A DNA stretch of 64,000 nt, from positions 62,001 to 126,000 of the forward strand of contig NZ_SNWW01000011.1 of NCBI RefSeq assembly GCF_004362015.1. The letters are read 5' to 3'. This DNA comes from Flavobacterium chryseum. Lineage in GTDB: Bacteria; Bacteroidota; Bacteroidia; Flavobacteriales; Flavobacteriaceae. The position numbers were made by a program, and so were the translations under genes. The notes below the pieces were generated by a model. That model was not told where the DNA came from. It did not search any database and saw only the letters and a list, made by a program, of their open reading frames with translations. The stretch's first letter is position 1; each line of letters opens with the position of its first letter. Of the stretch, positions 51,963-60,179 are shown piece by piece.

Positions 51963-54227
51963 TTATTCAACTTTAAAATCACCTTCCAGACCATTTTCAG
52001 CATGTGAGGCAATCCAGACTTTAAAGTCGCCAGGCTCTGTTTTAAATTCCATTTTATCATTATAAAAAGCGAGCTCCGAAACAGGAATTGAAAATTGAAT
52101 CGTTTTAGATTCCTTAGGTTTTAATTCGATTTGAACAAAATCTTTCAGTTCTCTAATAGGTCTCACAATACTTCCTGTAATATCGCGTATATATAACTGT
52201 ACTGTTTCTATTCCTGTAGCATTTCCGGTATTGGTAATAACAGCAGAAACGTTTAATTTTTCGGTAGTATTATTTTTAAGAATCGCTTTTTCAATTTTTA
52301 AATTGTCATAAGAGAAAGTGGTATAACTCAAACCAAAACCAAATGGATATTGTGGTTCATATCCTGCATCGAGATAATGCGAATTATTTCCCAGAGAACT
52401 TTGCCATGCTTCGACAGGAATGTCCTGAATAGCAACAAAGGTTTTAGGATCTGCCGGTCTTCCTGTATTGGGGTGATTATAATAAATAGGAATCTGTCCC
52501 ACTTCTTTTGGCCATGTGACAGGAAGTTTTCCTGATGGATTTACGACTCCTAAAAGTAGATCAGAAATTGCCGGACCAGCCATTGTTCCCGGATGCCAAG
52601 CCATAACTAAGGCGTTTACTTTTGGTAAAACGGCTCCTAACGTGATCGGTCTTCCTGACATTAATACCAACACAATTGGCTTTCCTGTTTTTTGTAATTC
52701 AGCTATTAATTTTTCCTGTAAACCCGGTAAATTGATATTAGCTCTTGAATGTGCTTCGCCTGAAAGTATAGCTTCTTCACCGGCGAAAAATATAATAACA
52801 TCTGATTTTTTAGCTTCTGTAATTGCTGCTGCAAATCCGTCTTCAGACAATGATCTGCTATGCGAAAGTCCTGCAGAATAAAATACATTATTTGTTCCAA
52901 AACTATTTTGTAAAGCTTTAAGAGGTGTTTGAGAATCTTCTTTATTTCCATCGAAAATCCAGGTTCCTAATTGTTCTCTTGAAGCATCTGCCAACGGACC
53001 TATTACCGCTATTTTTTGATTCGGTTTTAAAGGTAAAATCTGATTTTCATTTTTTAGTAAAACGCAGCTTTTGCCAGCTGCTGTTTTTGCAGTTTGCAAC
53101 GCATCAGAACTTAATAGCGAAAATTTTTCACGATCTTTAAAGTACGGATTTTCAAAAATACCTGCTCTAAATTTTATTCGTAGAATATTGCGAACCATTT
53201 CGTCTAGTTGCTTTTCAGAAACTTTCTTTTCTGAAATCAGTGTTTTTAAATGATGGGCATACGATAAACTAGTCATTTCCATGTCTAAACCTGCTGTTGC
53301 AGATTTAAATGCGGCATCTTTTTCATCAGCTGCAAATCCATGCGGAATCATTTCGGTAACCGAATTCCAGTCACTTACTACAAATCCATCGTATTTCCAT
53401 TCCTCCCGCAATACTTTTTTTAGCAAAAAGCTGTTTCCGGAAGCAGGAACGCCGTTTAGATCATTAAAAGAAGTCATGAAGGTGGCTGCACCGGCTTTCG
53501 CTGCTGCTTCAAAAGGTTTCAGATATACGTTTCGAAGTAAAGATTCAGACATGCTTACGGTATTGTAATCTCTACCGCCTTCCGCAGCTCCATATGCGGC
53601 AAAATGTTTGGCACAGGCCAAAATTTGTCCCGGAACAGAAGGATCATTTCCCTGAAATCCTTTAATGTAAGCAACCCCAAGGCGCGATGCCAGTAAAGGA
53701 TCTTCCCCGGGTGATTCTGCTATTCTTCCCCAGCGGGCATCTCTCGCAATATCAACCATTGGGGCGTAGGTCCAGTTTATGCATCTTGAATACGATTCAT
53801 TGGCTGCAATTTTTGATGTTTTTTCAACTAAATCCATATCCCACGAAGCAGCTAATCCTAAAGGAATCGGGAAAATAGTTTTATAGCCATGAATGACATC
53901 TCTTCCAAATAATAACGGAATATGATTGGGACTTTCTTCTACTGCAATTTTTTGTATTTCAAAAACAAGATTTGGATCGGTAAGATTTAAAATAGCACCT
54001 ACTAAACCCTTTCGAACATCATTTTTGAGTTCATCAGATAAGCCTTTACTTCTGCTTGAAGTTCCTTTTAGACATGCCTGACCAATTTTTTGTTCAAGGG
54101 TCATATTTTTTATGATCTTGTCAATGTCTTTTTCAACATTTAAACTGGCTTTTTGACTGTAGGATATTGATATTATGGAGAGAAACAATAATAAGCAATA
54201 GTGTGGTTTTGTGGTTAGTGTTTTCAA
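51963..54227 (-). CDS. bglX: Glycoside hydrolase family 3 (beta-glucosidase-like)
   Basis: 754 residues with a signal peptide (about 1-24). The GH3 N-domain has GRDVIHGYKTIFPIPLG (108-124), the KHFAAYG segment (207-213), and the nucleophile Asp286 in DGFVVSDW. The GH3 C-domain and a C-terminal fibronectin-like domain follow. Family members cut terminal beta-glucosyl or xylosyl units; the exact sugar is unknown. The start codon is TTG at 54227, because the next ATG lies after the signal peptide. It leads the esterase gene by 10 bp. Confidence 0.92.
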   Translation of the reverse strand: MKTLTTKPHYCLLLFLSIISISYSQKASLNVEKDIDKIIKNMTLEQKIGQACLKGTSSRSKGLSDELKNDVRKGLVGAILNLTDPNLVFEIQKIAVEESPNHIPLLFGRDVIHGYKTIFPIPLGLAASWDMDLVEKTSKIAANESYSRCINWTYAPMVDIARDARWGRIAESPGEDPLLASRLGVAYIKGFQGNDPSVPGQILACAKHFAAYGAAEGGRDYNTVSMSESLLRNVYLKPFEAAAKAGAATFMTSFNDLNGVPASGNSFLLKKVLREEWKYDGFVVSDWNSVTEMIPHGFAADEKDAAFKSATAGLDMEMTSLSYAHHLKTLISEKKVSEKQLDEMVRNILRIKFRAGIFENPYFKDREKFSLLSSDALQTAKTAAGKSCVLLKNENQILPLKPNQKIAVIGPLADASREQLGTWIFDGNKEDSQTPLKALQNSFGTNNVFYSAGLSHSRSLSEDGFAAAITEAKKSDVIIFFAGEEAILSGEAHSRANINLPGLQEKLIAELQKTGKPIVLVLMSGRPITLGAVLPKVNALVMAWHPGTMAGPAISDLLLGVVNPSGKLPVTWPKEVGQIPIYYNHPNTGRPADPKTFVAIQDIPVEAWQSSLGNNSHYLDAGYEPQYPFGFGLSYTTFSYDNLKIEKAILKNNTTEKLNVSAVITNTGNATGIETVQLYIRDITGSIVRPIRELKDFVQIELKPKESKTIQFSIPVSELAFYNDKMEFKTEPGDFKVWIASHAENGLEGDFKVE

Positions 54228-54313
54228 GTTGAGCTTTTTTTAAATTAAATATATAAAAAAAGTCCAAAATGTGGAACAAATTGGACTCGTACTTTTTAAA
54301 AAGTTATATAGGA

Positions 54314-54697
54314 TTAAATATCGTCAAAATCGATATCTGTAAAGCTAGATCTTTGCCCTTCAGGTTTATCAGAGCCATATTCTTTTTTAAAATCTTTTTG
54401 ATGTCTTTCAGATATTACTTCTTCGCCTTTGTGGTTCAAGACATACGAAGTCATTTCTTCCAGTATTTCGGCAAAAGCACTAAAATCTTCTTTGTATAAA
54501 TAAATTTTGTGTTTTTTAAAATGAAAAGAACCGTCTTCCTCAGTAAATTTTTTGCTTTCAGTAATAGTGATATAATAATCGTCTGCTTTAGTAGCTCTCA
54601 CATCAAAGAAATAGGTTCTTCTTCCTGCTCGTAATACTTTAGAAAAAATTTCTTCTTTTTCTAACATGTCATTTTCTCTCATAATACGTTCTATCAT
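54314..54697 (-). CDS. DUF3276 / PurA-like single-stranded nucleic acid binding protein
   Basis: 127 residues. The core KEEIFSKVLRAGRRTYFFDVRATKADDYYITITESKK matches the Bacteroidota DUF3276 family, whose fold resembles PUR-alpha, a single-stranded DNA/RNA-binding domain. The C-terminal end (EEMTSYVLNHKGEEV and beyond) is charged. An alternative start is ATG 54682. It lies after the ABC exporter gene. Confidence 0.85.
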   Translation of the reverse strand: MIERIMRENDMLEKEEIFSKVLRAGRRTYFFDVRATKADDYYITITESKKFTEEDGSFHFKKHKIYLYKEDFSAFAEILEEMTSYVLNHKGEEVISERHQKDFKKEYGSDKPEGQRSSFTDIDFDDI

Positions 54698-54750
54698 TTT
54701 TGGAATTAATAGTACTCAAAAATCATAAAAATTTATCTATTACGCAACAA

Positions 54751-56529
54751 TTAAAGTAATTCTTTTTCCGAAAGTTGTTTTAAATATAACGATGCATAAT
54801 AGCCTTCCTGATTTATTAATTGATTATGAGAGCCTTGTTGAATGATTTTGCCATCTTCAAGAATGATTATTTTATCGGCATTTTTGGCCGAAGAAACCCG
54901 ATGACTGACAATGATTGTAGTTTTATTTTTACAAATTTCGAATAAATTATTCAAAATAGTTTCTTCCGTTTCAGTATCAACCGCAGACAAACAATCATCA
55001 AAAAGTAAAATAGCAGGGTTTTTAATAATCGCTCTTGCAATAGATACACGCTGCTTTTGTCCACCCGAAAGTGTGATACCTCTTTCTCCTAAAATAGTGT
55101 CGTATTGTTTGTTGAAAGCAATGATATTATCATGAACCACAGCACTTTTAGCGGCTTCTATAACTTCTTCATCGCTGGCATTTTGATTTCCAAATTTGAT
55201 ATTATTTTTAATGGTATCCGAAAATAAAAACGCATCCTGAGGGACAATTCCAATATTGTTTCTCAAATCATTTAAATTCAGACTGCTTATTTCATTTTGA
55301 TCAATTGTGATTTTTCCGTCAGTAACATCATATAAACGGGAAATCAAGGATAATATTGTTGATTTTCCCGAACCTGTTTTTCCTAAAATAGCTAAGGTTT
55401 CTCCTTTTTTTACCGTAAAAGAAACATTTTTTAAAGCTTCGATATTAGTGTCTTCGTAAGTGTAATTAACATTTTCAAATACAATACTGCCCTGAATATC
55501 TGATGAGCCGTGATTTTTATTTTTGATTTCAGGTTCAATTTTCAAAAACTCATTCAAACGCTTTTGAGAAGCTTCCGCTTCCTGAACCATTGATGAAACC
55601 CATCCTAAAGACGCTACAGGCCATGTAAGCATGTTTACATACAAGATAAACTCAGCAATTGTACCGATGTTTTGGATGGTTCCGTTGATGTACATTAAAC
55701 CTCCAAAATAAATTACAACCAAATTACTAATTCCGATTAAAGCGATCATTAAAGGACCAAATAGCGATTGCACTTTTGCTAAATCTAAACTTTTCTTTTT
55801 GCTTTCATCGGCAAGCGCCACCATATTATTTTGATGCTGATTCTCTAAAGAATACGCTTTTATAACTCGAATTCCCGAAAATATTTCCTGAGAAAAACTC
55901 GAAACCTTCGATAAATATTGCTGAAAAGTGGTGCTTCGTTTATTGATTTCTGAACTCAGTTTAAAAATACAAAACGAAAGAAGTGGTAAAGGTAAAATCG
56001 TATATAATGTCAGTAAAGGCGAAACATTATACATATATATGATAACAATTGCAAAACGAATAAAAGTATTTATCGTGTACATCACTGCCGGGCCAACATA
56101 CATACGAACCTTAGAAACATCTTCGCTGATTCTGTTCATTAAATCTCCGGTACGGTTTTGTTTGTAAAAATTCTGAGAAAGATTTTCGTACTGCTTAAAA
56201 ACTTCATTTTTCAAATCAAACTCAATGTGGCGCGACATTACGATTAAAGTCTGACGCATTAAAAATGTCAAAAATCCTGCAACAATTGTAGTTGCTATGA
56301 TTAAGAGCACATTATGAATTAAATCCTGACGATAAGAATCGATAATTACCTGAGAAGCTTGTTGAGCTTCAGGCAGTTTATCAAACTTTTCGATAGCATT
56401 TAATGACTTGCTAATTAGCTTAGGAGTAAATAAAGAGAATATTTGTGCGATTATGGTTATTAAAATTCCTAGCGAAAAACTGTATTTATATTTGATGAAA
56501 TATTTGTTTAAATAGCTTAATTCTTTCAT
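54751..56529 (-). CDS. ABC exporter, TM-NBD half-transporter
   Basis: 592 residues: six transmembrane helices (about 1-320), then one nucleotide-binding domain with Walker A GKTGSGKST, signature LSGGQKQR, Walker B AILLFDD, D-loop SAVD, and switch histidine VSHR. It functions as a dimer with a lipid- or drug-like substrate. Odd point: the residue after Walker B is Asp (FDD) rather than the usual catalytic Glu, as in the degenerate site of heterodimeric exporters; no partner gene is near. Divergent from the dehydrogenase at 56734. Confidence 0.92.
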   Translation of the reverse strand: MKELSYLNKYFIKYKYSFSLGILITIIAQIFSLFTPKLISKSLNAIEKFDKLPEAQQASQVIIDSYRQDLIHNVLLIIATTIVAGFLTFLMRQTLIVMSRHIEFDLKNEVFKQYENLSQNFYKQNRTGDLMNRISEDVSKVRMYVGPAVMYTINTFIRFAIVIIYMYNVSPLLTLYTILPLPLLSFCIFKLSSEINKRSTTFQQYLSKVSSFSQEIFSGIRVIKAYSLENQHQNNMVALADESKKKSLDLAKVQSLFGPLMIALIGISNLVVIYFGGLMYINGTIQNIGTIAEFILYVNMLTWPVASLGWVSSMVQEAEASQKRLNEFLKIEPEIKNKNHGSSDIQGSIVFENVNYTYEDTNIEALKNVSFTVKKGETLAILGKTGSGKSTILSLISRLYDVTDGKITIDQNEISSLNLNDLRNNIGIVPQDAFLFSDTIKNNIKFGNQNASDEEVIEAAKSAVVHDNIIAFNKQYDTILGERGITLSGGQKQRVSIARAIIKNPAILLFDDCLSAVDTETEETILNNLFEICKNKTTIIVSHRVSSAKNADKIIILEDGKIIQQGSHNQLINQEGYYASLYLKQLSEKELL

Positions 56530-56675
56530 TTTTTTAAGAGATTCAATGTTGAAATGAAATGGATTTGTAAAATATCTTCAATTAAAAGTAATGAAAGATA
56601 AGATTTATTCAAAACAAATCGATTGTAAAATTGTTATTTTAAAGATAAAAAATTAGCACATGTGTATTTTTTGTT

Positions 56676-56683
56676 TAAGTTTG
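56676..56683 (+). promoter_or_regulatory. Candidate -7 element of the leucine-type dehydrogenase
   Basis: TAAGTTTG matches TAnnTTTG, 50 bp before the ATG. No clear TTG at -33. Confidence 0.4.
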
Positions 56684-56733
56684 AGATGTCTTTTTGACAA
56701 ATTCATAATTTATAACTAATAAATACTATCGCT

Positions 56734-57840
56734 ATGGATGCAACTTTCGCAACTGGAAAGGAACTTCAAAAAATGGATCCCGTTTTTGGTCAATTATCTT
56801 TTGATGATCACGAACAAATTGTTTTTTGCAATGACAAAGATACAGGTTTAAAAGCAATTATTGGTATTCATAATTCAGTTATGGGGCCAGCTTTAGGAGG
56901 TACTAGAATGTGGAATTATAATACTGAATGGGAAGCATTAAACGATGTTTTACGTCTTTCAAGAGGTATGACTTATAAATCTGCTATTACAGGACTTAAT
57001 ATTGGTGGAGGTAAAGCAGTAATTATTGGTGATTCTAAAACGCAGAAAACACCAGAATTGATGCGTAAGTTTGGTGAATTTGTTCACTCTTTAAGCGGTA
57101 GATATATTACGGCTGAAGATGTTGGAATGGAAACAAAAGACATGGACACGGTTAGAGATGTAACGCCTTATGTTACTGGTATTTCAGAAGAAAGAGGTGG
57201 TTCTGGAAATCCTTCTCCTATAACAGCTTACGGTGTTTATTTAGGAATGAAAGCGGCTGCAAAAAGCCAGTTTGGTTCTGATGTTTTAGACGGTAAAAAA
57301 GTATTGGTTCAGGGAATTGGTCACGTTGGTGAAGCTTTGGTGGAGTATTTAACTAAAGAAGGAGCGATCGTAACTATTGCTGATATCAACGAAGAAAAAT
57401 TATACGAAGTAGCTCAAAAATACAACGCAACAATTTTTACAGGTGAAGATTTGTATAGTGCTGATGTTGATATTTATGCTCCATGTGCAATGGGAGCAAC
57501 AATTAATAACGATACCGTAAATAAAATTAAGGCTAAAGTTATTGCAGGTGCTGCCAACAATCAGTTAGCGGATGAAAATGTTCACGGTTTGAGATTACAG
57601 GAAAGAGGTATTTTGTACGCGCCTGATTTCCTAATCAACGCTGGTGGAATTATCAACGTTTATGCTGAATTAGAGCATTATGGTAAAGCTGAAATCATGA
57701 GTAAAACCGAAAATATCTATAATACTACTTTAGAAATTATCGATTACGCTGTGAAAAACGGAATGACTACGCATAAAGCTGCCCTTACAATTGCTCAAAA
57801 TCGTATCAATTTGAGAAAAATTGAAAACAGCAAAAAATAA
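56734..57840 (+). CDS. Glu/Leu/Phe/Val dehydrogenase (leucine dehydrogenase type)
   Basis: 368 residues, the length of leucine/phenylalanine dehydrogenases and shorter than glutamate dehydrogenase. Substrate lysine Lys82 (MTYKSA) and catalytic Lys94 (GGGKAVIIG) are spaced as in LeuDH, followed by the Rossmann GIGHVGEALVEYL. It interconverts branched-chain amino acids and keto acids with NAD, releasing or fixing ammonium. A 22-bp hairpin terminator follows. Confidence 0.93.
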   Translation: MDATFATGKELQKMDPVFGQLSFDDHEQIVFCNDKDTGLKAIIGIHNSVMGPALGGTRMWNYNTEWEALNDVLRLSRGMTYKSAITGLNIGGGKAVIIGDSKTQKTPELMRKFGEFVHSLSGRYITAEDVGMETKDMDTVRDVTPYVTGISEERGGSGNPSPITAYGVYLGMKAAAKSQFGSDVLDGKKVLVQGIGHVGEALVEYLTKEGAIVTIADINEEKLYEVAQKYNATIFTGEDLYSADVDIYAPCAMGATINNDTVNKIKAKVIAGAANNQLADENVHGLRLQERGILYAPDFLINAGGIINVYAELEHYGKAEIMSKTENIYNTTLEIIDYAVKNGMTTHKAALTIAQNRINLRKIENSKK

Positions 57841-57863
57841 TAAAGACAAATTTTATTGTTGAG

Positions 57864-57931
57864 AGTCTCAGTTTTCAGTCACAGTTTTCAGATATATCTT
57901 AAGACTGTGACTGAAAACTGAGACTTTTTTA
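57864..57931 (+). terminator. 22-bp perfect hairpin terminator of the dehydrogenase gene
   Basis: AGTCTCAGTTTTCAGTCACAGT (57864-57885) and its inverse 57904-57925 pair without mismatch, loop of 18 nt, then six T. Within the left arm CAGTTTTCAG occurs twice in a row around TCA. It is much longer than a usual terminator. Confidence 0.9.
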
Positions 57932-58002
57932 TATCGATTATTAATTATGATTTTTGAGGGATTTTTTTTGGAATTAAATTTTAATATCGTCTCTTTAATT
58001 CT

Positions 58003-58010
58003 TATTTTTG
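58003..58010 (+). promoter_or_regulatory. Candidate -7 element of nusB
   Basis: TATTTTTG, 28 bp before the GTG start; the -33 element is not clear. Confidence 0.4.
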
Positions 58011-58038
58011 CAAACTAATTTTTAAATGTTCTTACAAG

Positions 58039-58983
58039 GTGGTAAATAGAAGACACATACGCGTTAAAGTAATGCAATCCATTTATGCAATGCATCAGAG
58101 CGGTTCTGATAATATGGAAAAAGAAGAGAAATTTCTTTTTTACAGTATTGATAATATTCAGGATCTATATCTTATAATGCTTTCTTCATTAATTGAAATT
58201 TGCAAAAAAGAATCGGTTTTTTTACATCTTTCAAGTAAAAAACATCTTGCAACTGCTGCAGAACGTAAACCGAACGAAAAATTTATCAAAAACAAAATTT
58301 TTCAACTTCTTGCCGAAAGCAATTCGCTAAGTATTGCATTAGAAAACCGTAAAATCAACAACTGGTCTTTAAACGACGATTATATCATTTTACTATTAAA
58401 TGATATTAAAGCGAGCGATTTGTATGCAAAATACATGAGCACAACACAAAATACTTTTGAAGAAGACAGACAGTTTATAATTGATTTATTTGCTGATGTA
58501 ATTGTTCCGAATGAAAAATTATACGAGTATTTAGAAGATGATAAATTAACCTGGGTTGATGATATTCCGGTTGTAAATACACATATTGTTAAGCAATTAA
58601 AAGCAATTAAAACCGAAGATCCGGACGATTTTAGAGTTCCAAAATTGTATAAAGATGTTGAAGATAAAGATTTTGCTAAAGATTTGTTTAGAAGAACAGT
58701 TTTAAACGAATCGATTTTAGCAAAAGAATACGATGATAAAACACCAAATTGGGATAGCGAAAGAATTGCTGAAATTGACACGATTATCTTAAAAATGGCT
58801 ATTTGCGAATTTTTAAAATTCCCTTCAATTCCGGTAAAAGTTACACTTAATGAATATTTAGAAATTGCAAAAGAATATTCTACACCAAAAAGTAGTATTT
58901 TTATCAACGGAATTTTAGATAATCTTGTTAAAGAACTGGAAGCCAACAAAAAGATGATTAAGGTTGGTCGAGGTTTAATGTAA
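58039..58983 (+). CDS. nusB: Transcription antitermination factor NusB (extended form)
   Basis: 314 residues, roughly twice the usual size; the N-terminal part RRHIRVKVMQSIYAMHQSG is the NusB start, and the C-terminal half has WDSERIAEIDTIILKMAICEFLKFPSIPVKVTLNEYLEIAKEYSTPKSSIFINGILD, the NusB core. The extra middle portion is typical of Bacteroidota. It joins RNA polymerase at boxA to help rRNA transcription. It starts with GTG at 58039 (only candidate matching the conserved amino end). Followed by yajC. Confidence 0.92.
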   Translation: MVNRRHIRVKVMQSIYAMHQSGSDNMEKEEKFLFYSIDNIQDLYLIMLSSLIEICKKESVFLHLSSKKHLATAAERKPNEKFIKNKIFQLLAESNSLSIALENRKINNWSLNDDYIILLLNDIKASDLYAKYMSTTQNTFEEDRQFIIDLFADVIVPNEKLYEYLEDDKLTWVDDIPVVNTHIVKQLKAIKTEDPDDFRVPKLYKDVEDKDFAKDLFRRTVLNESILAKEYDDKTPNWDSERIAEIDTIILKMAICEFLKFPSIPVKVTLNEYLEIAKEYSTPKSSIFINGILDNLVKELEANKKMIKVGRGLM

Positions 58984-59006
58984 AATAGGATAAATTCCAA
59001 TTTTAA

Positions 59007-59071
59007 TCCCGAAGCATCGGGACCAAATTCCAAAAATTAGATGTCACTCTGAGCGTCCCGAGGCTTCGGGA
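59007..59071. repeat. REP-like pair downstream of nusB
   Basis: TCCCGAAGCATCGGGAC at 59007-59023 is mirrored by GTCCCGAGGCTTCGGGA (59055-59071), one mismatch. Between them TGTCACTCTGAGCG (59042-59055) matches the 17632-17655 motif in complement. Confidence 0.75.
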
Positions 59072-59128
59072 GAAGAGCTAACTTTAAAAAAAAATATTAA
59101 TAATAAATCAAAAAACAGAATTTAAATT

Positions 59129-59404
59129 ATGGGACAATTCACTCAATTTGCGCCATTTCTATTAATGTTCGTGGTAATCTATTTCTTCATGATTAGACCA
59201 CAACAAAAAAGAGCAAAAAACGAAAAAGAATTTGAAAGCAGCCTAAAAGTAGGTGATAAAATCATTACAAAAAGTGGTTTCCACGGTAAAGTTGTAGAAC
59301 TTGCTGAAACGACTGTTGTAATTGAAACAATGTCTGGAAAATTAAAATTAGAGCGTTCAGCTATTTCTTTAGAATTAAGTTCTGCTTTGAATAAAAAAGC
59401 ATAA
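59129..59404 (+). CDS. yajC: Preprotein translocase subunit YajC
   Basis: 91 residues. Single N-terminal helix (about 7-23, APFLLMFVVIYFFMI) followed by RPQQKRAKNEKEFESSLKVGDKIITKSGFHGKVVEL. YajC is a small inner membrane partner of SecDF. The usual yajC-secD neighbour is absent here; nusB lies upstream instead. Confidence 0.93.
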   Translation: MGQFTQFAPFLLMFVVIYFFMIRPQQKRAKNEKEFESSLKVGDKIITKSGFHGKVVELAETTVVIETMSGKLKLERSAISLELSSALNKKA

Positions 59405-59431
59405 TTTTTTAAGAAATTTCAATAAAATATA

Positions 59432-59475
59432 AATCCCAAATTTCAATCTAACGATTGGAGTTTGGGATTTTTTTA
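59432..59475 (+). terminator. Terminator of yajC
   Basis: AATCCCAAA...TTCAATC pairs with GATTGGA...TTTGGGATT (small bulges), then T7. Confidence 0.85.
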
Positions 59476-59497
59476 TGTCTTCATTTCAAAATTCAAC

Positions 59498-59570
59498 TCG
59501 TTCCTCGCAATGACAAAAAATCAAAAACCTTTGTCAAGTTTTAAACTTTGACAAAGGTTGGAATTTGGAA
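59498..59570. repeat. REP-like arm end and AACCTTTGTCAAG inverted words
   Basis: TCGTTCCTCGCAATGAC (59498-59514) repeats the end of the 5313-5341 arm. A near-perfect palindrome AACCTTTGTCAAGTTT / AAACTTTGACAAAGGTT (one-base bulge) follows at about 59526-59559. Both are between the converging yajC and YdeI-like genes. Confidence 0.75.
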
Positions 59571-59594
59571 TTTAAAAATATTGGAATTTAAATA

Positions 59595-60179
59595 TTACCT
59601 GTATTTATCATTCAGCCCAATATTCCCCAAAATCATAGGAATTACTTTCTCGATTCTCATTAATTTAGTTTTTTCCTGTTTGGCGCTTTCAATATATTCT
59701 AAAAACTCATATTGTTTATAAGCCGTAAATTTTTCAAAAGCTTGTTTTAAGTCTGAATTCTGATTTAATTCTTTTTGAAAAAGCTCAGAAACAATTGCTT
59801 CTTTCTTCGATGGTTTTATGACTTTTCCTTGCTTTTCGTTTTCAATAGCTTCCAGAATATATTCTAAAACTTCTTTTTCATTTACTTCTTCTTTTGAGGT
59901 AAAACGCCATTGCCGAAGGGATTTTGTCTTGTCTTCCTGAGCATTCACTAATTTGTTTTTGCTGTCTTTCAGAAAAACACCATTAAAAAACCAAATCGTA
60001 AAATAATCTTTAAAACCACCAATACCAACAACATTTTTCTTCTCATAAACATAAACAGGCCCGCCCCATTTTGTGGTTTCAGTCAGTTCTGTTTTATCAA
60101 TGATAGATTTAAGAAGCAATAATTCTTCTTCCCATTGACTGCTGAATTTCCAAATGCCTTTATCAGAAGTTGGTTCCAA
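59595..60179 (-). CDS. YdeI/OmdA-like protein with DUF1801-type N-domain
   Basis: 194 residues. An N-terminal DUF1801-like part (about 20-100, TETTKWGGPVYVYEKKNVVGIGGFKDYFTIWFF) and a C-terminal YdeI/OmdA-like helical domain (about 130-190, LKQAFEKFTAYKQYEFLEYIESAKQ). The function of these proteins is not settled. It appears to start with TTG at 60179, directly after the pepT stop (60180-60182), which implies translation coupling. Confidence 0.82.
   Translation of the reverse strand: MEPTSDKGIWKFSSQWEEELLLLKSIIDKTELTETTKWGGPVYVYEKKNVVGIGGFKDYFTIWFFNGVFLKDSKNKLVNAQEDKTKSLRQWRFTSKEEVNEKEVLEYILEAIENEKQGKVIKPSKKEAIVSELFQKELNQNSDLKQAFEKFTAYKQYEFLEYIESAKQEKTKLMRIEKVIPMILGNIGLNDKYR

Noticed and set aside
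58380..59033. Long antisense frame (217 codons) over nusB
   Set aside because: Translation is Ser/Leu/Ile-rich without a family pattern, and nusB on the other strand is clear. AT-rich sense codons easily give such shadow frames.
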